Positions 31,592-40,998 of a stretch of DNA of 64,000 nucleotides are shown here, one piece after another. How positions within the stretch are numbered: position 1 is the stretch's first letter; the number at the start of each line of letters is the position of its first letter. The notes under the pieces were generated by a model. The model saw nothing but the letters and a program-made list of their open reading frames with translations. It was not told the DNA's origin and searched no databases. The DNA is from Polynucleobacter sp. AP-Melu-500A-A1 (GTDB lineage: Bacteria > Pseudomonadota > Gammaproteobacteria > Burkholderiales > Burkholderiaceae): contig NZ_JACVOZ010000001.1 in NCBI RefSeq assembly GCF_018882125.1, forward strand, positions 124,001 to 188,000, written 5' to 3'. Made by a program: the position numbers and the translations under genes.

Positions 31592-32410
31592 ATCCAAGTT
31601 ATCGGCAATGGCTAAAACAGCATCAGCCTGGTTTAAGGAATAAAAGTGTAGGCCAGGTGCGCCTGTACATAAAAGCTGATCACATAAATCCGTTACCACT
31701 TCTTCACCAAAAGCACGAATAGAAGCAATGTCATCACCATAAGACTGCAAACGCAATCGAATCCAGCGCGGAATCTCAGCACCACACGCATCTGAGAAAC
31801 GCAACAGCTGTGTGCTATTGGTAATGGGCATGATGCCGGCAATGACAGGCTGTGTGACACCTAAGCTATAAGCTTCATCTACAAAACGAAAATAAGCATC
31901 ACTGTTAAAAAAATACTGTGTGATAGCAGAATTTGCACCAGCCTTCATTTTTTCCACAAAGAAGCCCACATCACTGGCTGGCGACTTAGCCTGAGGATGC
32001 ATCTCTGGATAGGCGGCAACATCAATATGAAACCAGTCACCTGTTTCTGTACGAATAAATTCCACCAACTCGTTGGCATGCTGAAATTCACCATATTGAC
32101 CCATGCCAGATGGCAGATCACCACGCAGAGCAACAATGCGTTTTATGCCCAATGCTTTGTACTGATGCAACATTTCACGTACGCTCTCACGAGAGCTGCC
32201 GACACAAGATAAATGAGGGGCAACTGATGCACCAGCCGCATGAATATCGCTCACTACTTTTAATGTGCCTGACTGTGTAGAACCACCAGCACCAAAGGTC
32301 ACGGAATAAAACGCGGGCTTGAGCGTTGCACTCAAACGCTCGCGTACGAGATGCAACTTCTTCTCACCTTCGGGTGTCTTAGGCGGAAAAAATTCGACGC
32401 TTAATTCCAT
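31574..32410 (-). CDS. metF: Methylenetetrahydrofolate reductase
   Basis: 278 residues, the standard bacterial MetF length. TIM-barrel flavoprotein with signatures VEFFPPKT at the N-terminus, VTFGAGGS near 37-44, LRGDLP near 94-99 and QYFFN near 162-166. It reduces methylene-THF to methyl-THF for MetH. It sits 27 bases downstream of ahcY and is likely co-transcribed with it, hence under the SAH riboswitch at 33951-34050. Confidence 0.96.
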   Translation of the reverse strand: MELSVEFFPPKTPEGEKKLHLVRERLSATLKPAFYSVTFGAGGSTQSGTLKVVSDIHAAGASVAPHLSCVGSSRESVREMLHQYKALGIKRIVALRGDLPSGMGQYGEFQHANELVEFIRTETGDWFHIDVAAYPEMHPQAKSPASDVGFFVEKMKAGANSAITQYFFNSDAYFRFVDEAYSLGVTQPVIAGIMPITNSTQLLRFSDACGAEIPRWIRLRLQSYGDDIASIRAFGEEVVTDLCDQLLCTGAPGLHFYSLNQADAVLAIADNLDLTKNA

Positions 32411-32437
32411 GATCTTGTGCCTGTCTATTCTGGTGAA

Positions 32438-33883
32438 TTAATAACGATAGTGGTCGGTCTTATAAGGGCCTTCCTTCGTTACACCAATGTAAGAAGCCTG
32501 CTGATCAGATAAGACTGTTAACTCGGCGTTCAAAGTCTTTAGCTGCAAACGAGCTACTTTTTCATCCAAGTGCTTAGGCAATGTGTAAACACCGATTGGA
32601 TATGTATTGGTGCCAACTGCATTCCACAATTCAATTTGTGCAATCACTTGGTTTGCAAATGAAGAACTCATCACATAAGAAGGATGTCCAGTACCGCAAC
32701 CTAAGTTGACTAAACGCCCCTTAGCCAAAATGATGATGCGCTTCTCAGGCTTACCATTTACTGCTGGGAAAATCACATGGTCAACTTGTGGCTTGATCTC
32801 TTCCCACTTGTATTTTTCAATACCAGCAACATCGATCTCATTATCAAAGTGACCGATATTACAAACGATGGCTTGATTTTTCATCTTCGCCATATGGTCA
32901 TGCGTAATGACATGGTAATTTCCTGTTGCAGATACAAAAATATCAGCTTTATCCGCTGCGTAATCCATCGTTACAACACGGTAGCCTTCCATGGCTGCTT
33001 GTAAGGCGCAGATTGGGTCTACTTCTGTTACCCATACCTGAGCAGATAAGGCGCGCAGGGCTTGTGCGGAACCCTTACCTACGTCGCCGTAGCCACAAAC
33101 CACAGCAACCTTACCAGCAACCATCACGTCTGTAGCGCGCTTAATCGCATCCACTAAAGACTCACGGCAGCCGTAAAGATTATCAAACTTACTCTTGGTT
33201 ACTGAGTCGTTCACGTTAATTGCAGGGAACTTCAATTCACCTTTAGCAAACATCTGATACAAACGATGTACGCCAGTAGTAGTTTCTTCTGTAACGCCTT
33301 TTACTTTTTCTAAGCGAGTGGAATACCAAGTTGGATCTTGTGCCAATTTTTTCTTAATGGCAGCAAATAAAATGGTTTCTTCTTCACTAGTAGGATGATT
33401 CAAGCAAGCTTGATCTTTTTCTGCGCGCGCACCTAGATGCAATAACAAAGTCGCATCGCCACCGTCATCCAAAATCATATTGGTGTAACCACCATCGGCC
33501 CACTCAAAAATACGATGGGTAAAGTCCCAATACTGCTCAAGGGTCTCGCCCTTAATCGCAAACACAGGCGTACCGTTAGCAGCAATGGCAGCGGCTGCAT
33601 GATCTTGGGTTGAGAAAATATTGCATGAAGCCCACTGGACTTCAGCGCCCAGCGCCTCAAGGGTCTCAATCAATACAGCAGTTTGGATGGTCATATGCAA
33701 TGAACCAGTAATGCGAGCGCCACGCAATGGTTGTTGTGCTGCAAACTCATCACGAATAGCAATCAAGCCAGGCATCTCAGTTTCAGCAATGGCGATTTCT
33801 TTACGGCCAAAGTCAGCCAAGGAAATATCAGCAATGGCGCAACGTGTTGCCACAAAGTTATTTAAGTCAGTAACGGTATTCAT
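32438..33883 (-). CDS. ahcY: Adenosylhomocysteinase
   Basis: 481 residues, the long form with the roughly 40-residue insertion usual in bacteria. NAD-binding [15 protein letters not shown] near 258-272, substrate motifs [11 protein letters not shown] near 134-144, [10 protein letters not shown] near 217-226, and the C-terminal KTDHYRY tail that carries the NAD-contacting Lys and Tyr. It hydrolyses SAH to adenosine and homocysteine, relieving inhibition of methyltransferases. Preceded by a leader of about 230 bases with an SAH aptamer. Confidence 0.97.
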   Translation of the reverse strand: MNTVTDLNNFVATRCAIADISLADFGRKEIAIAETEMPGLIAIRDEFAAQQPLRGARITGSLHMTIQTAVLIETLEALGAEVQWASCNIFSTQDHAAAAIAANGTPVFAIKGETLEQYWDFTHRIFEWADGGYTNMILDDGGDATLLLHLGARAEKDQACLNHPTSEEETILFAAIKKKLAQDPTWYSTRLEKVKGVTEETTTGVHRLYQMFAKGELKFPAINVNDSVTKSKFDNLYGCRESLVDAIKRATDVMVAGKVAVVCGYGDVGKGSAQALRALSAQVWVTEVDPICALQAAMEGYRVVTMDYAADKADIFVSATGNYHVITHDHMAKMKNQAIVCNIGHFDNEIDVAGIEKYKWEEIKPQVDHVIFPAVNGKPEKRIIILAKGRLVNLGCGTGHPSYVMSSSFANQVIAQIELWNAVGTNTYPIGVYTLPKHLDEKVARLQLKTLNAELTVLSDQQASYIGVTKEGPYKTDHYRY

Positions 33884-33918
33884 TCATGCTCCAGCTAAAT
33901 ACGATCCAATGCTGGAGT

Positions 33919-33954
33919 AGAAACTCGCTAGCCATTGAATCATGGGTTAGCGAG
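33919..33954 (-). terminator. Candidate terminator hairpin of the SAH riboswitch expression platform
   Basis: On the minus strand CTCGCTA (33954-33948) pairs with TAGCGAG (33930-33924), with an inner CCAT/ATGG stem, followed by TTTCT. Three bases of its 5' arm are shared with the aptamer's 3' strand GCGCTC (33957-33952). Folding of the SAH-bound aptamer would therefore break the hairpin, consistent with SAH switching the gene ON. The U-run is weak, so attenuation efficiency is uncertain. Confidence 0.5.
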
Positions 33955-34050
33955 CGCGGTTGCAATTAGTAAACTCCATTTAAGAGTTCACTCCCTTCAA
34001 GCCTGGGGAAATGCTGGGTTTCAGCATTCCTTGCAACGCTCCTTGAAGGT
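33951..34050 (-). ncRNA. SAH riboswitch controlling ahcY-metF
   Basis: Reading on the minus strand from 34049, CCTTCAAG pairs with CTTGAAGG. The conserved GGAGCGTTGCAA follows the 5' arm, a variable hairpin (AATGCTGAAACCCAGCATT) comes next, then CCCAGGCTTGAAGG, and finally the distal TGCAACCGCGCTC that pairs back with GAGCGTTGCA as the long-range stem. These elements in this order match the SAH riboswitch described in Burkholderiales upstream of ahcY. It lies about 70 bases before the ahcY start. Confidence 0.92.
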
Positions 34051-34078
34051 ATGGCGAAATTGTAATCAATTTCGCCAT
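34051..34078. repeat. Perfect hairpin between metK and the SAH aptamer
   Basis: ATGGCGAAATTG-TAAT-CAATTTCGCCAT: twelve-base arms with a four-base loop, directly abutting the 5' end of the SAH aptamer and 39 bases after the metK stop. It could be the metK transcript end, but no U-run follows on the minus strand. It may instead protect the 3' end or insulate the riboswitch. Confidence 0.6.
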
Positions 34079-34117
34079 ATTTGGCTTCAGTACAACTCAA
34101 TCGTGCTTATTTGATGC

Positions 34118-35284
34118 TTAAAGCCCTGCCGCGGCACGTAATGCTGGCGCCTTATCAGTTTGTTCCCAAGTAAATTCTGGCTCCTCACGACCAAAGTGGC
34201 CATAAGCAGCAGTTTTACGATAAATCGGGCGCAAAAGATTGAGCATCTTCACAATGCCTTTTGGACGCAAGTCAAAGTGTTCGGATACCAATTGCGCAAT
34301 CTTCTCATCAGAGATCTTGCCAGTACCAAAGGTGCTCACCATCACAGAGGTTGGCTTAGCAACTCCAATCGCATAAGAAATCTGAATCAAGCACTTACTT
34401 GCCAAACCTGCAGCAACGATGTTCTTGGCAACGTAGCGACCTGCGTATGCAGCAGAACGGTCTACCTTAGAGGGATCCTTACCTGAGAAAGCACCACCAC
34501 CGTGAGGAGCAGCACCGCCGTAGGTATCCACAATAATTTTGCGCCCAGTTAATCCGCAATCGCCTTGTGGGCCACCTATGACAAAACGACCTGTTGGATT
34601 AACCAAGAAGTTAATCGCACCCTTAATGAGATGCTTAGGTAATACCGGTTTGATAATTTCTTCGATCACTGCTTCGCGCAATTTCTCAAGCTCAATGTCT
34701 TCATCGTGTTGGGTTGACAACACAACGGTATCGATTGAGTCTGGCTTACCATCGACATAGCGAATGGTTACTTGAGATTTCGCATCAGGCCCTAACCAGT
34801 TCAGGCGGCCATCGCGGCGCAGCTGAGATTGGCGCTCCACCAAACGGTGTGAGAGGTGAATTGGTAATGGCATCAGCTCTGCTGTCTCATCACAAGCGTA
34901 ACCAAACATCAAACCTTGATCACCAGCTCCCTGGTCAAGTCCATCATCATGTGCATTATTAACGCCTTGTGCAATATCAGGACTTTGCTTGTCATAAGCT
35001 ACCAATACTGCGCAGCCTTTGTAATCAATACCGTATGCGGTGTTGTCGTAACCAATTTCACGCAGCGTGTTGCGGGCTACTTGAATGTAATCAACGTTAG
35101 CGTTAGTCGTAATTTCACCAGCTAACACTACGAGGCCGGTATTACATAAAGTTTCTGCAGCAACACGTGCTGTTGGATCTTGAGCCAAGATGGCGTCCAA
35201 GATGGAATCAGAAATTTGGTCTGCTACTTTATCGGGGTGACCTTCAGAAACGGATTCTGAGGTAAAGAAGTAATCATTTGCCAT
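34118..35284 (-). CDS. metK: S-adenosylmethionine synthetase
   Basis: 388 residues, the standard length. Signatures: [17 protein letters not shown] near 15-31 (ATP site His and Asp), [12 protein letters not shown] near 117-128, and [19 protein letters not shown] near 261-279. It makes SAM from methionine and ATP. ATG at 35284 with AAGGAA six bases upstream. The 5' leader contains a SAM-II-like structure starting about at the predicted transcription start, which would give direct product feedback. Confidence 0.97.
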   Translation of the reverse strand: MANDYFFTSESVSEGHPDKVADQISDSILDAILAQDPTARVAAETLCNTGLVVLAGEITTNANVDYIQVARNTLREIGYDNTAYGIDYKGCAVLVAYDKQSPDIAQGVNNAHDDGLDQGAGDQGLMFGYACDETAELMPLPIHLSHRLVERQSQLRRDGRLNWLGPDAKSQVTIRYVDGKPDSIDTVVLSTQHDEDIELEKLREAVIEEIIKPVLPKHLIKGAINFLVNPTGRFVIGGPQGDCGLTGRKIIVDTYGGAAPHGGGAFSGKDPSKVDRSAAYAGRYVAKNIVAAGLASKCLIQISYAIGVAKPTSVMVSTFGTGKISDEKIAQLVSEHFDLRPKGIVKMLNLLRPIYRKTAAYGHFGREEPEFTWEQTDKAPALRAAAGL

Positions 35285-35340
35285 TGCATATTCCTTAAAA
35301 AATTAACACGATCTATGGGACAACTCGACGTGCCAGGAAC

Positions 35341-35402
35341 CACAACGGCGACGCTTTAGCAGAATTTATGAATCGCCCTGCAAGTTGTCTTAACTCAGCG
35401 AT
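35341..35402 (-). ncRNA. Candidate SAM-II-type riboswitch in the metK leader
   Basis: Minus strand from 35402: ATCGCT, then GAGTTAAGACAACTTGCAG, then GGCGAT pairing with the first block (P1), then TCATAAATTCTGCTAAAG. The series GCTGA-TTA-, TTGCA, ATAAA and GCTAAA occurs in the order and close to the spacing I recall for SAM-II aptamers (four bases between ATAAA and GCTAAA). Pseudoknot pairs are possible: GCAG with CTGC, and ACAAC (35388-35384) with GTTGT (35346-35342). An 8-base insertion before the last strand departs from the simple consensus. Confidence 0.6.
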
Positions 35403-35408
35403 AGACCT

Positions 35409-35438
35409 ATTTTATCTGAAAAACATCAAATCCACCAA
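35409..35438 (-). promoter_or_regulatory. metK: Predicted sigma-70 promoter of metK
   Basis: TTGGTG (35438-35433), an 18-base spacer, and TAAAAT (35414-35409) on the minus strand. Transcription would begin around 35400-35403, exactly at the first stem of the putative SAM-II aptamer, which supports both predictions. Confidence 0.5.
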
Positions 35439-35486
35439 GTCCAAATCAAATTTGGCCCTTACGGCAGCATTGAATATCATTGGGGG

Positions 35487-36347
35487 GTGCGAAAACTCCT
35501 TCTAAAACTTAGCCTCAATATGATTGCCATGCTTCCCCTGGCGCTTGTTCAGCTTTTTGGGGCTTCATTAGGCTTTTTGGCCTATATCAGTTCTAAGCAA
35601 TACCGCAGCCTTTTTCGCCCACAATATGAAGCTGTGGTCACAGCGAGAAATCTTCCTTTTAAATTATGGGAGGCAGTAAGGGCTTCAGGAATGCTGTTTT
35701 CAGATAGTTTATGGATTTGGCGCAACCCTCAAAAATCCCTGCATTTAGTTGAAGTGCAAAACTGGGATGTCGTGGAGTCTGCTATCAACGAAGGCCATGG
35801 CCTTGTCATGTTGACTCCTCACCTAGGCGGCTTTGAAATTATTCCCCGTGTCTTAGCGCAACATTTTCCTGCAACTATTCTCTACAGACCCTCACGCCAA
35901 GCCTGGCTCAATGAAGTTGTAGAAGAGGGGCGCGCCTACCCCAATATGCATTTCGTACCCACAAACTTAAATGGTGTTCGTCAAATGACGCGCGCGCTAA
36001 CTCGTGGTGAAGCCATTGGCATTCTTCCAGATCAAGTACCAAGTGGTGGTGAAGGGGTATGGGTGCCATTCTTTGGTCGTCCTGCGTACACCACGCCACT
36101 ACCGGCAAGGCTAGCGAACCGTAACAACACACCAGTGGTTATGTTTACTGCCAAACGTAAAGGTCTTGGTAAGGGATGGTTAATGCAAGCTACACGGCTC
36201 TCACCACTATCCGAAGATGCGACCGTTAGCGCTGCCGAACTGAATGTCGCCATTGAGAATGCAGTATTAGTTGCACCTGAACAATTTATCTGGTCCTATA
36301 ACCGCTATAAGCATCCAGCTGGTGCAGAATTGCCGCCCAAGAACTAA
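35487..36347 (+). CDS. LpxL-type lysophospholipid/lipid A acyltransferase
   Basis: 286 residues from a GTG at 35487, preceded by a G-rich stretch. One N-terminal membrane segment (about 7-32), the catalytic HX4E motif HLGGFE near residue 111, and the conserved PDQVPSGGEGVWVPFFG near 178-194 typical of late lipid A acyltransferases. It transfers a secondary acyl chain to Kdo2-lipid A at the inner membrane. It is more distant from the second copy at 36369 than that copy is from the third at 58550. Confidence 0.88.
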   Translation: MRKLLLKLSLNMIAMLPLALVQLFGASLGFLAYISSKQYRSLFRPQYEAVVTARNLPFKLWEAVRASGMLFSDSLWIWRNPQKSLHLVEVQNWDVVESAINEGHGLVMLTPHLGGFEIIPRVLAQHFPATILYRPSRQAWLNEVVEEGRAYPNMHFVPTNLNGVRQMTRALTRGEAIGILPDQVPSGGEGVWVPFFGRPAYTTPLPARLANRNNTPVVMFTAKRKGLGKGWLMQATRLSPLSEDATVSAAELNVAIENAVLVAPEQFIWSYNRYKHPAGAELPPKN

Positions 36348-36368
36348 TCAACTCATTATCATTTTTAA

Positions 36369-37268
36369 ATGGCCTGGTTACAAAACCTCTTCAACTTTTT
36401 AGCGCTCAGCCTACTGCGCCTTTTTGCTTTTCTGCCGTATGGCTTAACCGTTCGCGTAGGGTATGGACTTGGATGGTTTGCTGCGCACATTCCCACCGAT
36501 CGCGCCAAAGTCGTTAAAACCAATTTACGTTTGTGCTTTCCCACACTAAGCGAAAAAGAAATCAATGCACTTGCTCTAGAGCATTGGAAATTGTTTGGTC
36601 GCAGTGTGATTGAAAGAAGTCGCATTTGGCTCGGTAGTGGCAAACAAATTACGGATATCGTGTCAATTAATTCAGCCATCACTTTGGGAGATCGCAAACC
36701 ACGCTTGCTCATCAACCCTCACTTTGTTGGGCTTGAGGGGGGTTTGATGGCACTTTCAGTATTAGCTAGCCAGCATGACTGGCCGCGTGGGGCGGGCTTG
36801 TATCAGAATATGAAGAATCCCTTCTTCAATCAAAAAATGATTGAATGGCGCAATCGTTTTGGTGGCAAATCCATTGAAAGACAAAGTCGCTTACGCGATC
36901 TCATTCGAGAAATACAAACCGGAAATTTTATTTTTATTGCGCCCGATATTGATTTAGGTCCACGAGACTCTATTTTTGTCCCCTTCTTTGGCATTCAAAC
37001 AAACACCATCACATCAGTCTCGCGCCTAGCCAGACTCAGCGGCGCCGAGGTCTGTTTGATGACAACCACTCTTAACGAAGACGGCAAGGCTTATAACTGT
37101 AATATTGGTGCGCCCTTACCGAATTTTCCAAGCGATGACGTCGAGCATGATACGGCGCGCTTAAATGGCCATATTGAAGAACTTGTTCGCCAAAGACCAG
37201 CAGAGTACTATTGGGTACATAAGCGCTTTAAACATCGGCCACCTGGCGAACCCAGTTTTTATAAGTAA
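36369..37268 (+). CDS. LpxL/HtrB-type lipid A acyltransferase (second copy)
   Basis: 299 residues. N-terminal hydrophobic helix, the catalytic HX4E motif HFVGLE near residues 117-122, the [19 protein letters not shown] block near 150-168, and [17 protein letters not shown] near 195-211. Close paralogue of 58550-59437: long stretches are identical, notably around [18 protein letters not shown] and [13 protein letters not shown]. Probably co-transcribed with the first acyltransferase 21 bases upstream and with dapF 11 bases downstream. Confidence 0.9.
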   Translation: MAWLQNLFNFLALSLLRLFAFLPYGLTVRVGYGLGWFAAHIPTDRAKVVKTNLRLCFPTLSEKEINALALEHWKLFGRSVIERSRIWLGSGKQITDIVSINSAITLGDRKPRLLINPHFVGLEGGLMALSVLASQHDWPRGAGLYQNMKNPFFNQKMIEWRNRFGGKSIERQSRLRDLIREIQTGNFIFIAPDIDLGPRDSIFVPFFGIQTNTITSVSRLARLSGAEVCLMTTTLNEDGKAYNCNIGAPLPNFPSDDVEHDTARLNGHIEELVRQRPAEYYWVHKRFKHRPPGEPSFYK

Positions 37269-37279
37269 ACGGAAATTCT

Positions 37280-38179
37280 TTGAGCACAACTACAGCAACG
37301 GCACGCAAAATTCGCTTCACCAAAATGCATGGTGCTGGAAATGATTTCATTGTGCTTAATGGGATCGATCAAGACCTCAGCAGTATCACGCGTGAGCAAT
37401 GGCAAGCCTTAGCCCACCGTCAATTGGGCGTTGGAGCTGATCAAATTTTATTGGTTGAGAAGACCACTCGTCCAGATGCCGATTTTCGTTATCGCATCTT
37501 TAATGCCGATGGCGGAGAAGTAGAACAATGCGGCAATGGGTCACGTTGTTTTGTGCGCTATGTTTTGGATCATGGCCTATCCAATAAAAATCCACTGCGC
37601 GTGGAAGTGGCCCATACCGTACTCACCCTGACTTCTCAAGCAGATGGTCAGGTAGAGGTGAATATGGGCGCCCCTATTTTTGAGCCCGCTCTGATTCCAT
37701 TTAATCCTGATGGCTTGGCTAGCCTACAAGAATTCCATGAAATGCTCTATGCCCTGGTACTCAATGCCCCTGCAGATCATGATGACTGGGTTGGCGTTCT
37801 TTCCATGGGTAACCCCCATGCCGTTCAAGTAGTCGTCGACGTAGATAGCGCGCCCGTTCTAGAAGAGGGTCCTGCCATCGAAAATCATCCAGCCTTTCCA
37901 AACAAAGTGAATGCTGGTTATATGGAAGTACTCAATCGCAATGAAATTAAGTTGCGGGTATTTGAGCGTGGTGCTGGAGAAACCTTGGCTTGTGGCACGG
38001 GTGCTTGTGCAGCAGTAGTCTCGGGTATTCGTCGTGCCTTACTGGATTCACCTGTAACGGTGCATACTCGTGGTGGCGATCTTCAAATTGCCTGGGCTGG
38101 AATGATCGATGACATAGCGCAACCCGTCATCATGACCGGTCCTGCAATGACTGTTTTTGAAGGCGAAACGGAAATTTAA
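37280..38179 (+). CDS. dapF: Diaminopimelate epimerase
   Basis: 299 residues from a TTG at 37280; the only in-frame ATG nearby would begin at MHGAGNDF and drop a conserved strand (KIRFTK). Catalytic Cys residues lie in the ECGNGSRC-like block QCGNGSRCF near 87-95 and in ACGTGACA near 238-245. It interconverts LL- and meso-DAP for lysine and peptidoglycan. Stop overlaps the convergent pyrE stop by 4 bases. Unlike E. coli it is not next to DUF484-xerC. Confidence 0.95.
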   Translation: MSTTTATARKIRFTKMHGAGNDFIVLNGIDQDLSSITREQWQALAHRQLGVGADQILLVEKTTRPDADFRYRIFNADGGEVEQCGNGSRCFVRYVLDHGLSNKNPLRVEVAHTVLTLTSQADGQVEVNMGAPIFEPALIPFNPDGLASLQEFHEMLYALVLNAPADHDDWVGVLSMGNPHAVQVVVDVDSAPVLEEGPAIENHPAFPNKVNAGYMEVLNRNEIKLRVFERGAGETLACGTGACAAVVSGIRRALLDSPVTVHTRGGDLQIAWAGMIDDIAQPVIMTGPAMTVFEGETEI

Positions 38180-38844
38180 ATACCGTATTTCTCGCGATAG
38201 ACTTTAACTGCAGGCAAATAAGCCGTTAACTCTGTATCACTAGATGCGGTTAAGAAAGACATCAAGTCAGCCAAGTTCGCAATCGCAATCACTGGTAAAC
38301 CAAACTCTTGCTCTACGGCTTGAACTGCTGACTGATCACCGACTTCAGTAGCATTACCAGATCTTTCCATACGATCTAAGGCAATGAGAACAGCCGCAGG
38401 TTCTGCCCCTGCGCCCCGAATTAAATCGACCGATTCACGCACGGAGGTTCCAGCCGAAATTACATCATCAATAATCACCACTTTGCCCTTTACGGGCGCC
38501 CCAACAAGCAATCCACCTTCGCCATGGTCTTTGGCTTCTTTGCGGTTATAGGCATAAGGGACGTTCGTGCCACCATCAGCTAACGCAATAGCCGTAGCAG
38601 CAGCTAAAGTAATACCCTTGTAGGCAGGGCCATAAAGCATGTCGAAATGAATCTTGGAGTCTATTAAGGCATTGGCGTAATAACGACCTAAGGCACTTAA
38701 TCGTGCCCCATCATTAAAGCCGCCGGCATTAAAGAAATAAGGTGAAAGTCGTCCAGCTTTAGTTTTAAACTCCCCAAACGACAAAACCTTTGCCTCTAGG
38801 GCAAAACGAATAAAGTTATCTTGATTAGAATTTTTTGAGCTCAT
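38176..38844 (-). CDS. pyrE: Orotate phosphoribosyltransferase
   Basis: 222 residues. SPYFFNAG near residues 29-36 and the PRPP-binding loop [13 protein letters not shown] near 121-133, with the flexible catalytic loop [12 protein letters not shown] just before. It makes OMP from orotate and PRPP in pyrimidine synthesis. Its GGAGG ribosome site lies 4-8 bases upstream, immediately beside the start codon of the divergent exonuclease gene: only 8 bases separate the two start codons. Confidence 0.95.
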   Translation of the reverse strand: MSSKNSNQDNFIRFALEAKVLSFGEFKTKAGRLSPYFFNAGGFNDGARLSALGRYYANALIDSKIHFDMLYGPAYKGITLAAATAIALADGGTNVPYAYNRKEAKDHGEGGLLVGAPVKGKVVIIDDVISAGTSVRESVDLIRGAGAEPAAVLIALDRMERSGNATEVGDQSAVQAVEQEFGLPVIAIANLADLMSFLTASSDTELTAYLPAVKVYREKYGI

Positions 38845-38852
38845 AGGCCTCC

Positions 38853-39641
38853 ATGTTACGCATCATTTCCGCGAACCTCAACGGTATCCGTTCTGCAGTT
38901 AAAAAAGGCTTTCTGCCCTGGGCTGTCAAGCAAAAAGCAGACTTCATCTGTATGCAAGAGCTCAAAGCTCACCGGGATGACTTAGATGATGCCATTCTGA
39001 ACCCCGATGGTCTCCATGCCTTTTTTCATCATGCGCAGAAAAAAGGATATAGCGGCTGTGGCATTTACACCCCACATAAGCCAGATGAGGTGCTTTATGG
39101 CTATGGAAATGAGGAGTTTGATGCTGAGGGTCGTTATGTTGAAGCACGCTTTAAAGGGCTTTCAGTCATTTCGGTATACATGCCATCGGGGTCAAGCTCA
39201 CCTGAAAGGCAAGAAGCAAAATATCGCTACCTCGATAGTTTTTTACCTCACCTAGTGAAGCTCAAAAAATCTGGTCGCGAGATTGTTCTTTGTGGTGACG
39301 TTAATATCGCCCATCAAGAAATCGATCTCAAGAACTGGAAGGGCAATCTCAAGAATTCAGGCTTTCTTCCAGAGGAGCGTGCTTGGCTCACCAACTTATT
39401 TGAGAAGGTGGGTTACGTAGATGTCTATCGCAAGCTAGAGCCCAAGACAACCGACTCTTGCTATACCTGGTGGAGCAATCGTGGTCAGGCCTATGCAAAG
39501 AATGTCGGATGGCGTATTGACTATCACATTAGTACCCCTGGTATAGGCAATACAGCCAAGAAAACTGCTGTCTACAAAGATGAGCGCTTTTCAGACCACG
39601 CGCCACTTACAGTTGATTACGACTGGAAGATGCAATCTTAA
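38853..39641 (+). CDS. xth: Exodeoxyribonuclease III
   Basis: 262 residues starting exactly at the family N-terminus ([15 protein letters not shown]). Endonuclease/exonuclease/phosphatase fold: catalytic Glu in MQELKAH near 34, the tyrosine of [15 protein letters not shown] near 149-155, and [11 protein letters not shown] near the C-terminus with the catalytic Asp-His pair. AP-endonuclease and 3'-5' exonuclease in base-excision repair. Divergent from pyrE; any promoter must lie within pyrE. It converges with the AmpG-like gene. Confidence 0.95.
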   Translation: MLRIISANLNGIRSAVKKGFLPWAVKQKADFICMQELKAHRDDLDDAILNPDGLHAFFHHAQKKGYSGCGIYTPHKPDEVLYGYGNEEFDAEGRYVEARFKGLSVISVYMPSGSSSPERQEAKYRYLDSFLPHLVKLKKSGREIVLCGDVNIAHQEIDLKNWKGNLKNSGFLPEERAWLTNLFEKVGYVDVYRKLEPKTTDSCYTWWSNRGQAYAKNVGWRIDYHISTPGIGNTAKKTAVYKDERFSDHAPLTVDYDWKMQS

Positions 39642-39645
39642 AAAA

Positions 39646-40998
39646 TTAAACAGGTTCGTTTTTAATCTGTACGATTTTGAAATGAATCGTCGCCCAAATC
39701 AACAAGAGTACAGGGGCGCCAATGATGGCAGTCCCATAGAAGAATGCTGGATAGCCAAATGAATCTACAAAGACTCCTGAGAACCCAGCTAACCACTTCG
39801 GTAGCAACAACATCATGGAGCTAAATAATGCGTATTGCGTTGCCGAGTAACGAATGTTGGTCAGCGCAGATAAGAAGGCAATGAACGCCGCGCTTGCAAT
39901 ACCTGAGCTGAGGTTATCGGCAGAGATCACCCAAATCAAGCCATGTAAATCATGCCCTTGAGTTGCCAACCAAGCAAACAATACATTGCTTACAGCCGAG
40001 AGGATTGCCCCTAAGAACAAAATTCGTAAGACACCAAATCGCAGTGTTAAAACGCCTCCAATAAAGGCGCCTACTAAAGTCATGACAACGCCAAACACTT
40101 TACTCACTGCCGCCACTTCGTCTTTGGTATAGCCCATATCAACATAGAAGGGGTTGGCCATAATGCCCATCACCACATCGCTAATGCGATAGACCGCAAT
40201 CAAAGACAAAATCAAAACGGCATGCCAACGATAGCGCCCAATAAATTCTGCGAAAGGCTCAATCAGAGTTTGATGAAGCCAAGCCCTAGCATTACGAGCC
40301 TTGGGAAGCTCAACTCGAATAGGTTCTTTACTCAATAAAGTGGTTAGTACGCCAACGCCAATAGAGGCCGCCATACAAAGATAAGCAAACTGCCAAGCAC
40401 TCGGATCGTAAGATCCTGAGCCAGTTTCTGCGCGAGCAGCCAGCCATAGAACGCCGGCACCAGCCCAGATTAAAGCTAAGCGATATCCCGTTTGATAGGT
40501 TGCTGCCAGGGCGGCTTGATGATCGCTATTGGCTGATTCAATTCGAAATGCATCTAATGCAATATCTTGCGTAGCTGACCCAAACGCCACCAATAGTGCA
40601 CACCATACGACTGCATTTAAGGCTAGCTTTGGATCAACGCTTGCCATTCCCACGAGGCCAATGATGATGAGCGCCTGAGCGAAGAGCAGCCAACTCCGCC
40701 TGCGTCCTAATAACTTAGTTAAGAAGGGGATTTGTAATCGATCTACTAAGGGTGCCCACATCCACTTGAAGGCGTAGATCAAGCCTACCCAGGTGAGATA
40801 ACCAATAGCGCTGCGATCAATCCCCGCTTCACGCAACCAAAAGCTCAGGGTTCCTAATATGAGTAAAAGTGGCAGACCTGCAGAAAAACCCAGAAATAAC
40901 ATTCGCAGACAAGGCCATTCGAGGTAAACCCGAAAATCATTTAACCAAGAGTGAAACCCTTTAGGCACGGCGTACGCGGAATAAGGCCAAACTACCAA
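39646..40998 (-). CDS. ampG: AmpG-like muropeptide MFS permease
   Basis: 450 residues, about twelve membrane helices. AmpG pattern near the N-terminus (LRMLFLGFSAGLPLLLILG, DRSAIGYLTWVGLIYAFKWMWAPLVDR) and the YKI-like loops. It would import anhydromuropeptides released by lytic transglycosylases for recycling. The ATG at 40998 makes it overlap metW by 38 bases; a GTG at 40968 would reduce this to 8 bases and is equally possible since AmpG proteins usually begin shortly before the first helix. Confidence 0.85.
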   Translation of the reverse strand: MVVWPYSAYAVPKGFHSWLNDFRVYLEWPCLRMLFLGFSAGLPLLLILGTLSFWLREAGIDRSAIGYLTWVGLIYAFKWMWAPLVDRLQIPFLTKLLGRRRSWLLFAQALIIIGLVGMASVDPKLALNAVVWCALLVAFGSATQDIALDAFRIESANSDHQAALAATYQTGYRLALIWAGAGVLWLAARAETGSGSYDPSAWQFAYLCMAASIGVGVLTTLLSKEPIRVELPKARNARAWLHQTLIEPFAEFIGRYRWHAVLILSLIAVYRISDVVMGIMANPFYVDMGYTKDEVAAVSKVFGVVMTLVGAFIGGVLTLRFGVLRILFLGAILSAVSNVLFAWLATQGHDLHGLIWVISADNLSSGIASAAFIAFLSALTNIRYSATQYALFSSMMLLLPKWLAGFSGVFVDSFGYPAFFYGTAIIGAPVLLLIWATIHFKIVQIKNEPV

